25,542 bases of DNA from UBA1189 sp045594245. Its GTDB lineage: Bacteria; Bacteroidota; Bacteroidia; Bacteroidales; Bacteroidaceae. The stretch lies in NCBI GenBank assembly GCA_045594245.1, contig JAZNYG010000061.1, positions 1 to 25,542 on the forward strand, given 5' to 3'. How positions within the stretch are numbered: the first letter of the stretch is position 1; the number at the start of each line of letters is the position of its first letter. A program made the translations under genes and the position numbers. The notes under the pieces are model-generated. The model saw only the letters and a program-made list of their open reading frames with translations, was not told the DNA's origin and did not search any database. This document shows, in pieces, positions 1 through 7,586 of the stretch.

Positions 1-137
1 CAGGTCGGATACGCGTTACTCACCCGTGCGCCGGTCGCCATCGTTGGTTGCAAGCAACCAACATGCTGCCCCTCGACTTGCATGTGTTAAGCCTGTAGCT
101 AGCGTTCATCCTGAGCCAGGATCAAACTCTTCATTGT
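1..137 (-). rRNA. 16S ribosomal RNA, 5' end (partial)
   Basis: Read on the minus strand, this begins a few bases before GAAGAGTTTGATCCTGGCTC, the conserved start of bacterial 16S rRNA, and runs through the first variable region to GGGTGAGTAACGCG. The gene continues beyond base 1 of the window. The 5' end near 137 is placed by alignment with the E. coli start (five bases before GAAGAG). The bases CTAGCTACAGGCTTAACACA and the GATGGCGACCGGCGCACGGG block are typical of Bacteroides and relatives. The variable stem in between (GTTGGTTGCTTGCAACCAAC) is a clean hairpin. Confidence 0.97.
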
Positions 138-343
138 AAAATATTATATGTTCGCCACAAAGGCGACGTTGACTCTGCTCGTGATGTATCCTTCTCTACT
201 AAAAAAACGTAAATTGACGGTTAGTGCATTTACCCTGTACAGTGACGACATCACCGTACAGCTTCTTGTACTACTTGTCTGTATGGAAAATATTTTCAAA
301 GAACTCTCTCTTTAACGCTCTCAAGGGGTGTCCCTCTCGATTG
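138..343 (-). other. rRNA operon leader with boxA-like site and hairpins
   Basis: This is the inferred transcribed leader between the rrn promoter and mature 16S rRNA. On the minus strand it carries a boxA-like antitermination sequence, GTTCTTTGAAAATA (291-304). It has a strong stem-loop at 235-261 (arms CTGTAC/GTACAG plus GTGA/TCAC, loop TGTCG). A small stem-loop lies at 152-166 (TCGCC/GGCGA), just before the 16S start. A boxA in the leader is a known feature of rrn operons. The role of the hairpins, perhaps processing, is inference. Confidence 0.6.
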
Positions 344-348
344 CGGAT

Positions 349-382
349 GCAAAGGTAGTACAAAATTCACATTCCAACCAAA
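349..382 (-). promoter_or_regulatory. rRNA operon promoter (Bacteroidota type)
   Basis: On the minus strand, the -33 motif TTTG (379-382) and the -7 motif TACCTTTGC (349-357) are separated by 21 bp, matching the TTTG/TAnnTTTG pattern of Bacteroides primary-sigma promoters. Transcription should start near 343. The DNA just upstream (383-420) is very A/T rich with T and A runs, which would suit an UP-like element of a strong rRNA promoter. Confidence 0.75.
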
Positions 383-769
383 TATTATGACAACTTTTTT
401 TCAAAGAAAATCTAAGAAAAATCACAATACACTGATTTCCAGCAGCAACACCAGAAAACAAAATTTGGATGTTTTGCAGAAATTGCCATTTTTGTGTTGC
501 AAAACATGTTTTTGGAGGGTTTATGCAAAAAAAAGAAACTATATAGAAAAACACTGAGAACGAAAAGATGAAACACTAAAGATTTCCCGACACCTTATAT
601 AATAATAAGAATGCGGCTAGAAAGAGAAGCCTACTCACCAATAACCACATCTACGAATAAGTTCCTGCCACAAAATCGACATCAAAAGAAGCAAGTTGGC
701 ACATCAACATCAAAAATTTGACAAGCAAGAGCGGTAGTTCGTGGAATATTGCGTACATTTGCGGAAAGA
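383..769. other. Gene-free region between the rrn promoter and dnaG
   Basis: This A/T-rich region lies between two divergent units. Short open frames exist in it, such as one at 321-554 on the minus strand, but that frame overlaps the rRNA promoter and has low-complexity content, so I do not call it. Near dnaG, TACATTTG at 754-761 fits the -7 consensus, although no good -33 motif lies 19-21 bp before it. I see no RNA gene or terminator here. Confidence 0.5.
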
Positions 770-2797
770 ATGATTGACCAAGTTACGATAGACCGCATTA
801 TGGATGCCGCACAGATTGTGGATGTGGTATCCGAGTTTGTCACCCTGCGTCGGCGGGGTGTAAATTATGTCGGTTTATGTCCCTTTCACAACGAGAAAAC
901 TCCATCTTTCAGTGTGTCTCCAGCCAAAGGATTGTGCAAGTGCTTCAGCTGTGGCAAAGGCGGCAATGCCGTACACTTCATTATGGAGCACGAGCAGCTC
1001 AGCTACTATGAAGCGTTGAAATGGCTAGCAAAGAAATATGGCATCGAAGTCAAGGAGCGTGAATTGAGCGACGAGGAGAAACAGGCGCAAAGCGTGCGCG
1101 AGAGTCTGTTCCTTGTCAACGACTTTGCCAATAAATATTTCCAGGGCATCCTACACAATCATCCCGACGGACAAGCCATAGGCATGAGTTACTTTCGCCA
1201 ACGCGGTTTTCGCGATGATATCATCCGCAAGTTCCAGTTGGGCTTCAGCACCGAGGGGCGCGATGCTCTTGTGATAGAAGCGAAGAAGCGCGGTTTCAAC
1301 ACCGATTACTTGGTCAAGACCGGTCTGTGTTACACACGCGATGACGGGCAGCTACGCGACCGTTTCTGGGGGCGTGTCATGTTTCCCGTACACACTCTCT
1401 CAGGCAAGGTGGTGGCATTCGGTGGCCGTGTACTGAAGACCGACTCCAAAGTAGCCAAGTATGTCAACTCGCCCGAATCGGAGATATACCATAAGAGTCG
1501 TGAGCTCTATGGCATATTCTTTGCCAAACAAGCTATTGTAAAACAAGACAAGTGCTTCCTTGTAGAGGGATATACCGACGTAATATCGATGCATCAAGCC
1601 GGTGTAGAAAATGTGGTAGCCTCATCAGGCACCTCGCTCACCTCGGGGCAGATACGCATGATTCATCGCTTCACCAACAATATTACCGTGCTATACGATG
1701 GCGATATGGCAGGCATCAAGGCCTCTATACGCGGCATTGACATGTTGCTTGAGGAAGGCATGAACATCAAGGTAATGCTACTACCTGACGGTGATGACCC
1801 TGACAGCTTTGCTCGCAAGCATAACACCACAGAGTTTCAAGAATATATCGCGGCCCACGAAGTGGACTTCATCCGCTTCAAGACTAACTTATTAATGAGC
1901 GATGCTGCCGGTGACCCATTCAAACGAGCGACCCTAATAGCCGACATCGTAAAGAGCATCTCGGTAATTCCCGAAGCCATCGTACGTTCAGAGTATATCA
2001 AAGAGTGTAGCCAGATGCTACACGTGGAAGAAAAGATTCTTGTCGCTGAAGTCGCCAAGCTAAAGAGAGATAAAGAGCCATCTAACACTAGCCAATCCAA
2101 AGCCAAACCTACTGCACCCTCCACTCATGGCGAGGAAGCACTCAGCACCATCGAAGGTCCTACCCCCACCGGAGAACCAGAAAGCCCCGCAACCGGCGAC
2201 TCACCGATAACACATCAACAGCCTTCAAGTTGGGAACAAGAGAGAGGGCCTCTATACTCCAAGGAACTGCTTATCGTGCAGCAACTAATACGCCATGGCG
2301 AAAAGATCATTTACCAAGATGAAGAGGGAGACGCAGAATGTATGCGCGTCGCAGAATTTGTCGCGGCCGAATTGGAGCGCGATAGTCTGACACTCAGCAC
2401 TCCCCTATTCATCCAGTTGCTCTCAGAGTTACTACAGCACCTCAACGACAAGGACTTCACAGCAGAGCGATACTTTATCACTCACGCCAACCCCGAATAC
2501 AGCAAGCTGGCAGCCGACCTTGCCGAAGACAAATACCAATTAAGCAAGTACCACTCAAAGACTCAAACAATTGCTTCCGATGCCGAACGCCTACACGAGA
2601 TTGTGCCACACCTGCTCTTCGACTACAAGATGGCCGTTGTAGAGATAGAACTGAAAAACACTCTTAATCTATTGCGCCAACCCTCCGTAACGAATGACCC
2701 AACTCTGTGTATGGAGACAATGACCCGCTACAAGCAACTCATCGAGACAAGACAAACGATAGCCAAGATTCTTGGCGACCGCGTAGTAGGTGCATAA
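770..2797 (+). CDS. dnaG: DNA primase DnaG
   Basis: DnaG makes the RNA primers for chromosome replication and works with the replicative helicase DnaB at the fork. The 675-residue product has an N-terminal CHC2 zinc-binding domain with C37, H40, C58 and C61 (CPFH ... CFSC). The RNA polymerase core follows with RDRFWGRVMFP near 196-206, then a TOPRIM domain with E266 (LVEGYTD) and D310/D312 (LYDGD). A Pro/Ser/Thr-rich linker covers about 425-475, before a helical C-terminal domain that would contact DnaB. I chose the ATG at 770 (MIDQVTIDRI), where family members begin. The frame stays open to a TTG at 749, but that start would overlap a possible promoter box. The gene diverges from the rRNA operon and converges with folE. 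All key residues are present. Confidence 0.96.
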   Translation: MIDQVTIDRIMDAAQIVDVVSEFVTLRRRGVNYVGLCPFHNEKTPSFSVSPAKGLCKCFSCGKGGNAVHFIMEHEQLSYYEALKWLAKKYGIEVKERELSDEEKQAQSVRESLFLVNDFANKYFQGILHNHPDGQAIGMSYFRQRGFRDDIIRKFQLGFSTEGRDALVIEAKKRGFNTDYLVKTGLCYTRDDGQLRDRFWGRVMFPVHTLSGKVVAFGGRVLKTDSKVAKYVNSPESEIYHKSRELYGIFFAKQAIVKQDKCFLVEGYTDVISMHQAGVENVVASSGTSLTSGQIRMIHRFTNNITVLYDGDMAGIKASIRGIDMLLEEGMNIKVMLLPDGDDPDSFARKHNTTEFQEYIAAHEVDFIRFKTNLLMSDAAGDPFKRATLIADIVKSISVIPEAIVRSEYIKECSQMLHVEEKILVAEVAKLKRDKEPSNTSQSKAKPTAPSTHGEEALSTIEGPTPTGEPESPATGDSPITHQQPSSWEQERGPLYSKELLIVQQLIRHGEKIIYQDEEGDAECMRVAEFVAAELERDSLTLSTPLFIQLLSELLQHLNDKDFTAERYFITHANPEYSKLAADLAEDKYQLSKYHSKTQTIASDAERLHEIVPHLLFDYKMAVVEIELKNTLNLLRQPSVTNDPTLCMETMTRYKQLIETRQTIAKILGDRVVGA

Positions 2798-2854
2798 GGC
2801 GAATGCCTCACGCGCGTACATTTATATATAATAGAGTATTATTTATTGCACCAG

Positions 2855-3448
2855 TCAACCGCGAATGAGATTCATGAACTCTTCGCGAGTCTTGGCTTGG
2901 TTGAATGCGCCAGTGAAATCCGAAGTCGTAGTGATGGAATTCTGTTTCTCCACCCCACGCATCTGCATACACATATGCTGAGCCTCTACCACCACCATCA
3001 CTCCTAGTGGATTGAGCGTCTCCTGTATGCATTCCTTGATTTGAAGTGTCATGCGCTCCTGTACCTGCAAGCGGTGCGAGAAGATATCAACTACACGGGC
3101 AATCTTGCTCAACCCCGTGATGTAGCCATTGGGGATATAGGCTACATGTACCTTACCGAAGAAGGGGAGCATATGATGCTCGCATAGCGAGTAAAAATCA
3201 ATGTTCTTGACGATTACCATCTGGCTATAGTCCTCCTTGAACTTTGCCGAATTAAGCACAGCCTTTGGGTCCATCCGATAACCACGCGTAAGAGTCTGCA
3301 TTGCACGAGCCACACGCTGAGGGGTCTTCACCAATCCTTCACGTTCAGCATCCTCACCCAATAGGCCAAGTATCTGTCGATAGTGTTCTTCCAATTCCGG
3401 ATTACGCTCGTCTACCGGATAACTGCTCGGATTATTTGTCAAGTCCAT
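2855..3448 (-). CDS. folE: GTP cyclohydrolase I FolE
   Basis: FolE converts GTP to 7,8-dihydroneopterin triphosphate, the first step towards tetrahydrofolate, and acts as a cytosolic homodecamer. The 197-residue product has the family length. It shows the zinc ligands C89, H92 (SLCEHHMLPF) and C160 (QHMCMQMRG), plus the GLSKIARVVDIF and RLQVQERMT segments that form the active site. Its ATG is 7 bp after the stop of the SPOR-domain gene, so the two are very likely co-transcribed at the end of the tpiA string. It converges with dnaG across a 57-bp gap that holds only weak hairpins. Confidence 0.96.
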   Translation of the reverse strand: MDLTNNPSSYPVDERNPELEEHYRQILGLLGEDAEREGLVKTPQRVARAMQTLTRGYRMDPKAVLNSAKFKEDYSQMVIVKNIDFYSLCEHHMLPFFGKVHVAYIPNGYITGLSKIARVVDIFSHRLQVQERMTLQIKECIQETLNPLGVMVVVEAQHMCMQMRGVEKQNSITTTSDFTGAFNQAKTREEFMNLIRG

Positions 3449-3455
3449 CTTAGTA

Positions 3456-3908
3456 TTATAATGTAATATTTATCAATTGGTTAGGAAGGATAGCAATTTC
3501 CTTGAAGCCTCCAGCCTTCTTCAGCATACGCATCGCCTGATCAGCCTCTTCGATGGTCTTATAATCACCCACACGACACACCCATCTAGGTGCCACAAAC
3601 TCCGTATACACCGGTATGTCAGGAAATTTTTTCTTCACATACCCGGCAGTTTTCAGTGCCTCCTCCTTTGCATAACGTGTATTGCCTCCCGCATATATCT
3701 GGATACGGTATCCCACTGTCTGTATCTTTCTGCCTTTTCCTCGCGACGAGTCGAACACCTTGCCCAACATAGCATTAAGGCGAGCATCCTGATGGATAGT
3801 GATTACGCCCTGTCCGGGAACCGGTTGCATAAGCCGGTCTACCACATTGTCCTGTGCCATCAGCGGCAATGAGGCCAATGCAACTAACAATACACCAATC
3901 TTCTTCAT
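3456..3908 (-). CDS. SPOR domain-containing exported protein
   Basis: This 150-residue protein has a signal peptide (MKKIGVLLVALASLPLMAQ, cleavage near residue 19) and a C-terminal SPOR-type domain at about 65-145 (YRIQIYAG ... YTEFVAPRWVCRVGDYKTIEEADQAMRMLKK). SPOR domains bind denuded peptidoglycan glycan strands, often at the division site, so a periplasmic role in wall or septum maintenance is likely. The specific partner is unknown. It lies 74 bp downstream of tpiA, behind a hairpin, and 7 bp upstream of folE. This gene neighbourhood is familiar in Bacteroides but does not explain its function. Confidence 0.85.
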   Translation of the reverse strand: MKKIGVLLVALASLPLMAQDNVVDRLMQPVPGQGVITIHQDARLNAMLGKVFDSSRGKGRKIQTVGYRIQIYAGGNTRYAKEEALKTAGYVKKKFPDIPVYTEFVAPRWVCRVGDYKTIEEADQAMRMLKKAGGFKEIAILPNQLINITL

Positions 3909-3927
3909 CTTTTCTTTTGTTATTCGG

Positions 3928-3959
3928 AGAACTCCGAGCGCTTATGCTCCCGGAGTTCT
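3928..3959 (-). terminator. Hairpin between tpiA and the SPOR gene
   Basis: Nine-base arms (AGAACTCCG/CGGAGTTCT) enclose a second small stem (GAGC/GCTC), making one long stem-loop in the 74-bp gap. The minus-strand side that follows is A-rich rather than T-rich, so it is not a classic intrinsic terminator. It could attenuate transcription or mark an mRNA processing or stability site that lowers SPOR-folE expression relative to tpiA. Confidence 0.45.
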
Positions 3960-3982
3960 TCGAGATAAATCAATGGTTTCAA

Positions 3983-4741
3983 TTACTTGAATGCATCGAT
4001 GATGCCCTTGAAGTCTTCCACCTTCAACGCGGCGCCACCGATAAGGCCACCGTCAACGTCGGGATTAGCGAAGAGTTCCTTAGCATTAGAAGGCTTGCAG
4101 CTACCACCATAGAGGATAGAGGTATTGTCAGCCACTTCCTTACCAAACTGCTTAGCAATCACTGAACGGATGTAAGCGTGGATTTCCTGAGCCTGCTCAG
4201 CAGTAGCGGTCTTGCCGGTACCGATAGCCCATACGGGCTCGTAAGCGAGCACGATCTTAGAGAAGTCCTCAGCAGAGAGGCCGAAGAGCGAACCTTCGAG
4301 CTGGTTGTAAACAACCTCGTTCTGCTTGCCTGCCTCACGTTCCTCGAGCACCTCACCGATGCAGAAGATAGGAGTCAAGCCATTAGCCAATGCCAAGAGC
4401 ACCTTCTCCTTCAGGATTTCGGGCGTCTCACCATAGTAAGCACGACGCTCTGAGTGACCGAGGATAACATACTGTGCACCAGTAGAAGCTACCATAGCGG
4501 CGCTCACTTCGCCAGTGTAAGCACCAGAAGCCTTGTCGGCGCAGTTCTCAGCACCTACAGCGATAACGCCCTTGTCAACGATAGGAGTCACCGATGCCAA
4601 GTGGATAAAGGGAGTACAGATGATTACCTCGCAGTTGGGTTTGTCGGCTGCCAATGCTTCGTTCAACTCAGTAGCCAATGCGATACCCTCCTGAAGGGTC
4701 TTGTTCATTTTCCAGTTTCCTGCTACAATGTTCTTTCTCAT
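3983..4741 (-). CDS. tpiA: Triosephosphate isomerase
   Basis: TpiA interconverts dihydroxyacetone phosphate and glyceraldehyde 3-phosphate in cytosolic glycolysis and gluconeogenesis. The 252-residue TIM barrel is of normal length. It shows the substrate residues N9 and K11 (GNWKMNK), catalytic H96 (ILGHSERR), catalytic base E168 (AYEPVWAIGTGKTA, where the last part is the mobile loop 6) and the phosphate-binding YGGS and GGLIGGAAL loops. It begins 12 bp after the stop of the DoxX-like gene and so should belong to the same transcript. Confidence 0.97.
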   Translation of the reverse strand: MRKNIVAGNWKMNKTLQEGIALATELNEALAADKPNCEVIICTPFIHLASVTPIVDKGVIAVGAENCADKASGAYTGEVSAAMVASTGAQYVILGHSERRAYYGETPEILKEKVLLALANGLTPIFCIGEVLEEREAGKQNEVVYNQLEGSLFGLSAEDFSKIVLAYEPVWAIGTGKTATAEQAQEIHAYIRSVIAKQFGKEVADNTSILYGGSCKPSNAKELFANPDVDGGLIGGAALKVEDFKGIIDAFK

Positions 4742-4753
4742 TTCTTTTTGTTT

Positions 4754-6031
4754 TTAGTTAATAATACTATTTTTCTTATTATATCTTAAGTTCTTATCGA
4801 TCAATACCAGCAGCAACAGCGGGAAAAACATCCACAGCGCCATCACCACATACCGCGTATTTACCTCATGCGACGTGATTTCCAATGCAGCATTACGTTC
4901 TATAGGTACAGTAAGATCTCCGTCGCGCGGCATATCCGCAGTACTCCACTTACCCACTATAGTAGCATCTTTCAGCACAATAAGTCCAGGATTGGCTCGC
5001 ACCATTGTCTTTAGGAGTATATCATCGGCCTGCAAGAAGGGATAAGTAGCCCCTGTATGCTCCACCCAGCGGTCAATCACCTGGCTGTTCGATGAAGTAA
5101 GCATATAGAAGGCATATCCATTGAACTTGGCATAATCGCAAAGGTCATTGACAACATCAAGCACACCCTCGTTGGCATGCTCCAAGTCGTGCGCCACCAT
5201 CAAGAACGTATAGCCCGGCTGTTCGAGCACCTCATAGGTCACGTCCTCCTCATCCAAATTGCTCAGATAGAAATCCTTGATAGGCGGCACATATCCACGC
5301 TTTACCAACCGGTTCTCCCGCGACACAAAGTTCCACGTAGAGTCGGGATATTCATCAAACGAGAAGATGCGCTGCTTGCCATCCTTTTCCATTACAAAGA
5401 AGGTCTCATACTCATCCTGCGGTGCATCTTCCGGCACACTCATAGCCTCTACAATATTCGTGCCGATACTATAAGGACGAAAATCAATCACAGGCAGATG
5501 ACGTATGTTGTAATGCATAAACACCACAATAGAAGCTAATGCATACACAAAAACCAGCCACTGCGAGCGTTCCGAGATGACACGCAGCATGCGCCTATTG
5601 TAAACCAGCACCACGACAGCTACAATCAGCAGCACCACATTCTTCCCAAAGGTCTGCCAGTTGGTAAGCGCTACGGCATCACCGAAGCAACCACAATCGC
5701 TGATCGGGTTCGTGAGCGCCAGGAAAAGCGTTAATGGAGTCATGACCAGCAGGAATAGGGTCATCGCCCACAGATAGAACCTGCGATACATCCCGAAGAA
5801 GAGCGCCACACCCATCAGATACTCAGCTACGATGAGTACCCCCGCCCCTAGGAGCAGCCATGTAGGATGCACTCCAATGCCAAACGCCTCCGCGTAATCG
5901 GCCATCTTATACACCGTACCCATAGGGTCTACAGCCTTCACGAATCCCGAGAAGACAAACACCAAAGCCAATGCAAAACGCAAGCTATTGACCGTGATGC
6001 CCGACACTATTTGGTTAAAGGTACGCTTCAT
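4754..6031 (-). CDS. BT_3928-like DoxX/MauE-type membrane protein with thioredoxin-like domain
   Basis: This 425-residue protein has four N-terminal membrane helices at about 14-34, 58-80, 87-107 and 129-146, forming a DoxX/MauE-like domain. A Cys pair lies in SDCGCFGD (C113, C115) in the loop before helix four. A further helix spans 158-174, a non-cytoplasmic region about 180-390, and a last helix 394-411. The region around 270-365 resembles a thioredoxin fold (FLMVAHDL, TYPFLQADD, PGLIVLKDATIVGKW) but lacks a CxxC pair. The neighbourhood, DUF1599 gene upstream and tpiA downstream, matches Bacteroides relatives of BT_3928. A role in envelope thiol redox is inference from MauE/DoxX relatives; the true function is unknown. 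Its start lies 3 bp after the DUF1599 stop. Confidence 0.8.
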   Translation of the reverse strand: MKRTFNQIVSGITVNSLRFALALVFVFSGFVKAVDPMGTVYKMADYAEAFGIGVHPTWLLLGAGVLIVAEYLMGVALFFGMYRRFYLWAMTLFLLVMTPLTLFLALTNPISDCGCFGDAVALTNWQTFGKNVVLLIVAVVVLVYNRRMLRVISERSQWLVFVYALASIVVFMHYNIRHLPVIDFRPYSIGTNIVEAMSVPEDAPQDEYETFFVMEKDGKQRIFSFDEYPDSTWNFVSRENRLVKRGYVPPIKDFYLSNLDEEDVTYEVLEQPGYTFLMVAHDLEHANEGVLDVVNDLCDYAKFNGYAFYMLTSSNSQVIDRWVEHTGATYPFLQADDILLKTMVRANPGLIVLKDATIVGKWSTADMPRDGDLTVPIERNAALEITSHEVNTRYVVMALWMFFPLLLLVLIDKNLRYNKKNSIIN

Positions 6032-6034
6032 CCG

Positions 6035-6574
6035 TTATTCTCCAAAGTCAATCTTTATCAACCCGAACACCGAGTAGTTGATCATATCCATATAGTTAGC
6101 ATCGATCCCCTCCGACACGATGGTCTGTCCCTCGTTGCTCTCTATCTGCTTGGTGCGATAGATCTTCATCAATATGAGGTCTGTATACGAACTTATGCGC
6201 ATGCCGCGCCAAGCCTCATCATAGTCATGGTTCTTGGCCTTCATCAAGTTGAGCGCCTTGGCGGCATACTCATCATATTTGGCCAGTGCTGCCTCGGGAG
6301 TCATATCGTCAGTATCGGCATAGCCCAACTCTAACTGTATGAGTGCTATAATACCATAGTTCACGATACCGATAAACTCCGAGCGCACTCCCTCATCCAC
6401 CATCGTCATCCCTTTCGTCTCAATGCTGCGTATGCGGTTAGCCTTGATGAAAATCTGATCGGTCACCGACGAGGGGCGCATGATACGCCACGCTGCACCA
6501 TAATCCTTGAGTTTCTTGGCGAAGAGGTCGCGGCAAGTAGCTATTGTCTGTTCAAATTGTTGATTAGTATCCAT
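6035..6574 (-). CDS. DUF1599 domain-containing protein (two tandem repeats)
   Basis: This 179-residue cytosolic protein consists of two copies of one domain. Residues about 17-84 (LKDYGAAWRIMRPSSVTDQ ... GIVNYGIIALIQLELG) align with about 108-178 (NHDYDEAWRGMRISSYTDL ... DMINYSVFGLIKIDFG). Each copy carries a DY..AWR.MR motif, a TD.I..K..R..QIE-type helix and an EG......INY helix. This fits DUF1599, a family also described as a nucleotide-modification-associated domain, but its biochemistry in Bacteroides is not known to me. It sits 3 bp before the DoxX-like gene and about 50 bp after the M23 peptidase gene. Confidence 0.8.
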   Translation of the reverse strand: MDTNQQFEQTIATCRDLFAKKLKDYGAAWRIMRPSSVTDQIFIKANRIRSIETKGMTMVDEGVRSEFIGIVNYGIIALIQLELGYADTDDMTPEAALAKYDEYAAKALNLMKAKNHDYDEAWRGMRISSYTDLILMKIYRTKQIESNEGQTIVSEGIDANYMDMINYSVFGLIKIDFGE

Positions 6575-6577
6575 ATT

Positions 6578-6619
6578 GGTTGAGGGTTGAGAGTTTATAG
6601 TTGACGGTTGAGGGTTAAT
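6578..6619. repeat. Heptanucleotide array (GGTTGAG-like, six units)
   Basis: Six consecutive 7-bp units fill most of the gap between the M23 and DUF1599 genes: GGTTGAG, GGTTGAG, AGTTTAT, AGTTGAC, GGTTGAG, GGTTAAT. Three are identical and the others are degenerate. The function is unknown. Similar 7- or 8-bp period arrays occur in other gaps of this window. Confidence 0.7.
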
Positions 6620-6625
6620 TGTCCA

Positions 6626-7480
6626 TTAATAAAGCCTCAGCACCTGTCCAGGGCGAAGGATGGTCTTCGTAGTGATACCGTTGAGTTTGCAGAGGTTCTT
6701 CACCGTCGTTCCCTTGCGTGCCGCAATGCGTCCGAGCGAGTCACCTGAACGCACCTTGTAGTAGGTATCAGGATCGCTGGGGTCATACACCTTCTTCTTC
6801 GGCTTCATGTAGAGGTAGGTATCTCCCGTAACGTCCTGATTGGGGAAGTCGAACATCAATGCCGGGTTCAGCGCCTTGCCCAGCAGTCGGGTTTCAAAGT
6901 GCAGGTGCGTACCCGTACTGCGTCCCGTATTGCCACCTAGTCCGATGGGGTCGCCTGCCTTCACCACCTCATTCTCATCCACCAACTTCTTCGTCAGGTG
7001 AGCATAAAGCGTCTCCAGCCCATTCGGATGGCGTATCACCACATAGTTGCCATAGCCACGGCGTTGGTAACTCACATAGCGCACCTTCCCATCGAAGGCC
7101 GCACGAATAGTGTCGCCACGCTGCACCTTCACATCCAATCCGTAGTGCATACGGCGACGTCTCGGACGATAGCCGAAGATATCCGTGATCTTCGTATTCT
7201 CCGTAGGCATGCAGAAGCCTGTCAAGTCAATGACGAGCGAGTCGGGCATCACCACATTGGTATATTTATGAGCATATTCATTGCTCCATTCCGGATACAG
7301 GTCATCGGCTGGATACTCATAGCTCTCGGCCTGAATGAGACGATTGAGCACCACCGAGTCAATCATGGCCATCTGCTTGTCCATAGGAGCCTGAGCAGCC
7401 AGCACATCCTGACCATAAGCACGGGCCGACCCAACCAGCAGCACAGCAAGAGCCATTATTTTAATCGCACTGATTTTCAT
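6626..7480 (-). CDS. M23 family peptidoglycan endopeptidase with C-terminal LysM
   Basis: This is a secreted or periplasmic zinc peptidase likely to cut peptide cross-links in the cell wall. The 284-residue protein starts with a signal peptide (to about residue 23). Its M23 (lysostaphin-type) domain covers about 98-210 with H112 and D116 (HYGLD), H161 (LYAHL) and H192/H194 (THLHFE), so the catalytic set is complete. A LysM peptidoglycan-binding domain occupies about 240-284 (YYKVRSGDSLGRIAARKG ... LRPGQVLRLY). It is the first gene after a good promoter at 7521-7552 and probably leads the string DUF1599, DoxX-like, tpiA, SPOR, folE. An intact active site argues for an enzyme rather than an EnvC-like activator. 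Confidence 0.92.
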   Translation of the reverse strand: MKISAIKIMALAVLLVGSARAYGQDVLAAQAPMDKQMAMIDSVVLNRLIQAESYEYPADDLYPEWSNEYAHKYTNVVMPDSLVIDLTGFCMPTENTKITDIFGYRPRRRRMHYGLDVKVQRGDTIRAAFDGKVRYVSYQRRGYGNYVVIRHPNGLETLYAHLTKKLVDENEVVKAGDPIGLGGNTGRSTGTHLHFETRLLGKALNPALMFDFPNQDVTGDTYLYMKPKKKVYDPSDPDTYYKVRSGDSLGRIAARKGTTVKNLCKLNGITTKTILRPGQVLRLY

Positions 7481-7520
7481 TATCGTTATCTATGTTTTTC
7501 TCTTATTAATGTTTCAAACT

Positions 7521-7552
7521 GCAAAGGTACGATTTTTATCGCACATGGCAAA
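7521..7552 (-). promoter_or_regulatory. Promoter of the M23-to-folE gene string
   Basis: On the minus strand, TTTG (7549-7552) lies 19 bp before TACCTTTGC (7521-7529), an exact match to the Bacteroides -33/-7 pattern. Transcription should start near 7515, giving a leader of about 35 bases before the M23 start codon at 7480. It lies in the 106-bp gap after recG, so this string need not depend on recG transcription. Confidence 0.75.
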
Positions 7553-7586
7553 GCAGATAGGGATTTTTCCGAGCACACCAAGCTTA

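Noticed and set aside
321..554. Minus-strand open frame of 77 codons upstream of dnaG
   Set aside because: It overlaps the rRNA promoter and its A/T-rich upstream region, with composition typical of non-coding DNA.
2798..2854. Terminator between the convergent dnaG and folE genes
   Set aside because: Only weak stems are visible (AGGC/GCCT at 2797-2809, and ATAAT/ATTAT at 2829-2843), with no strong stem and T run.
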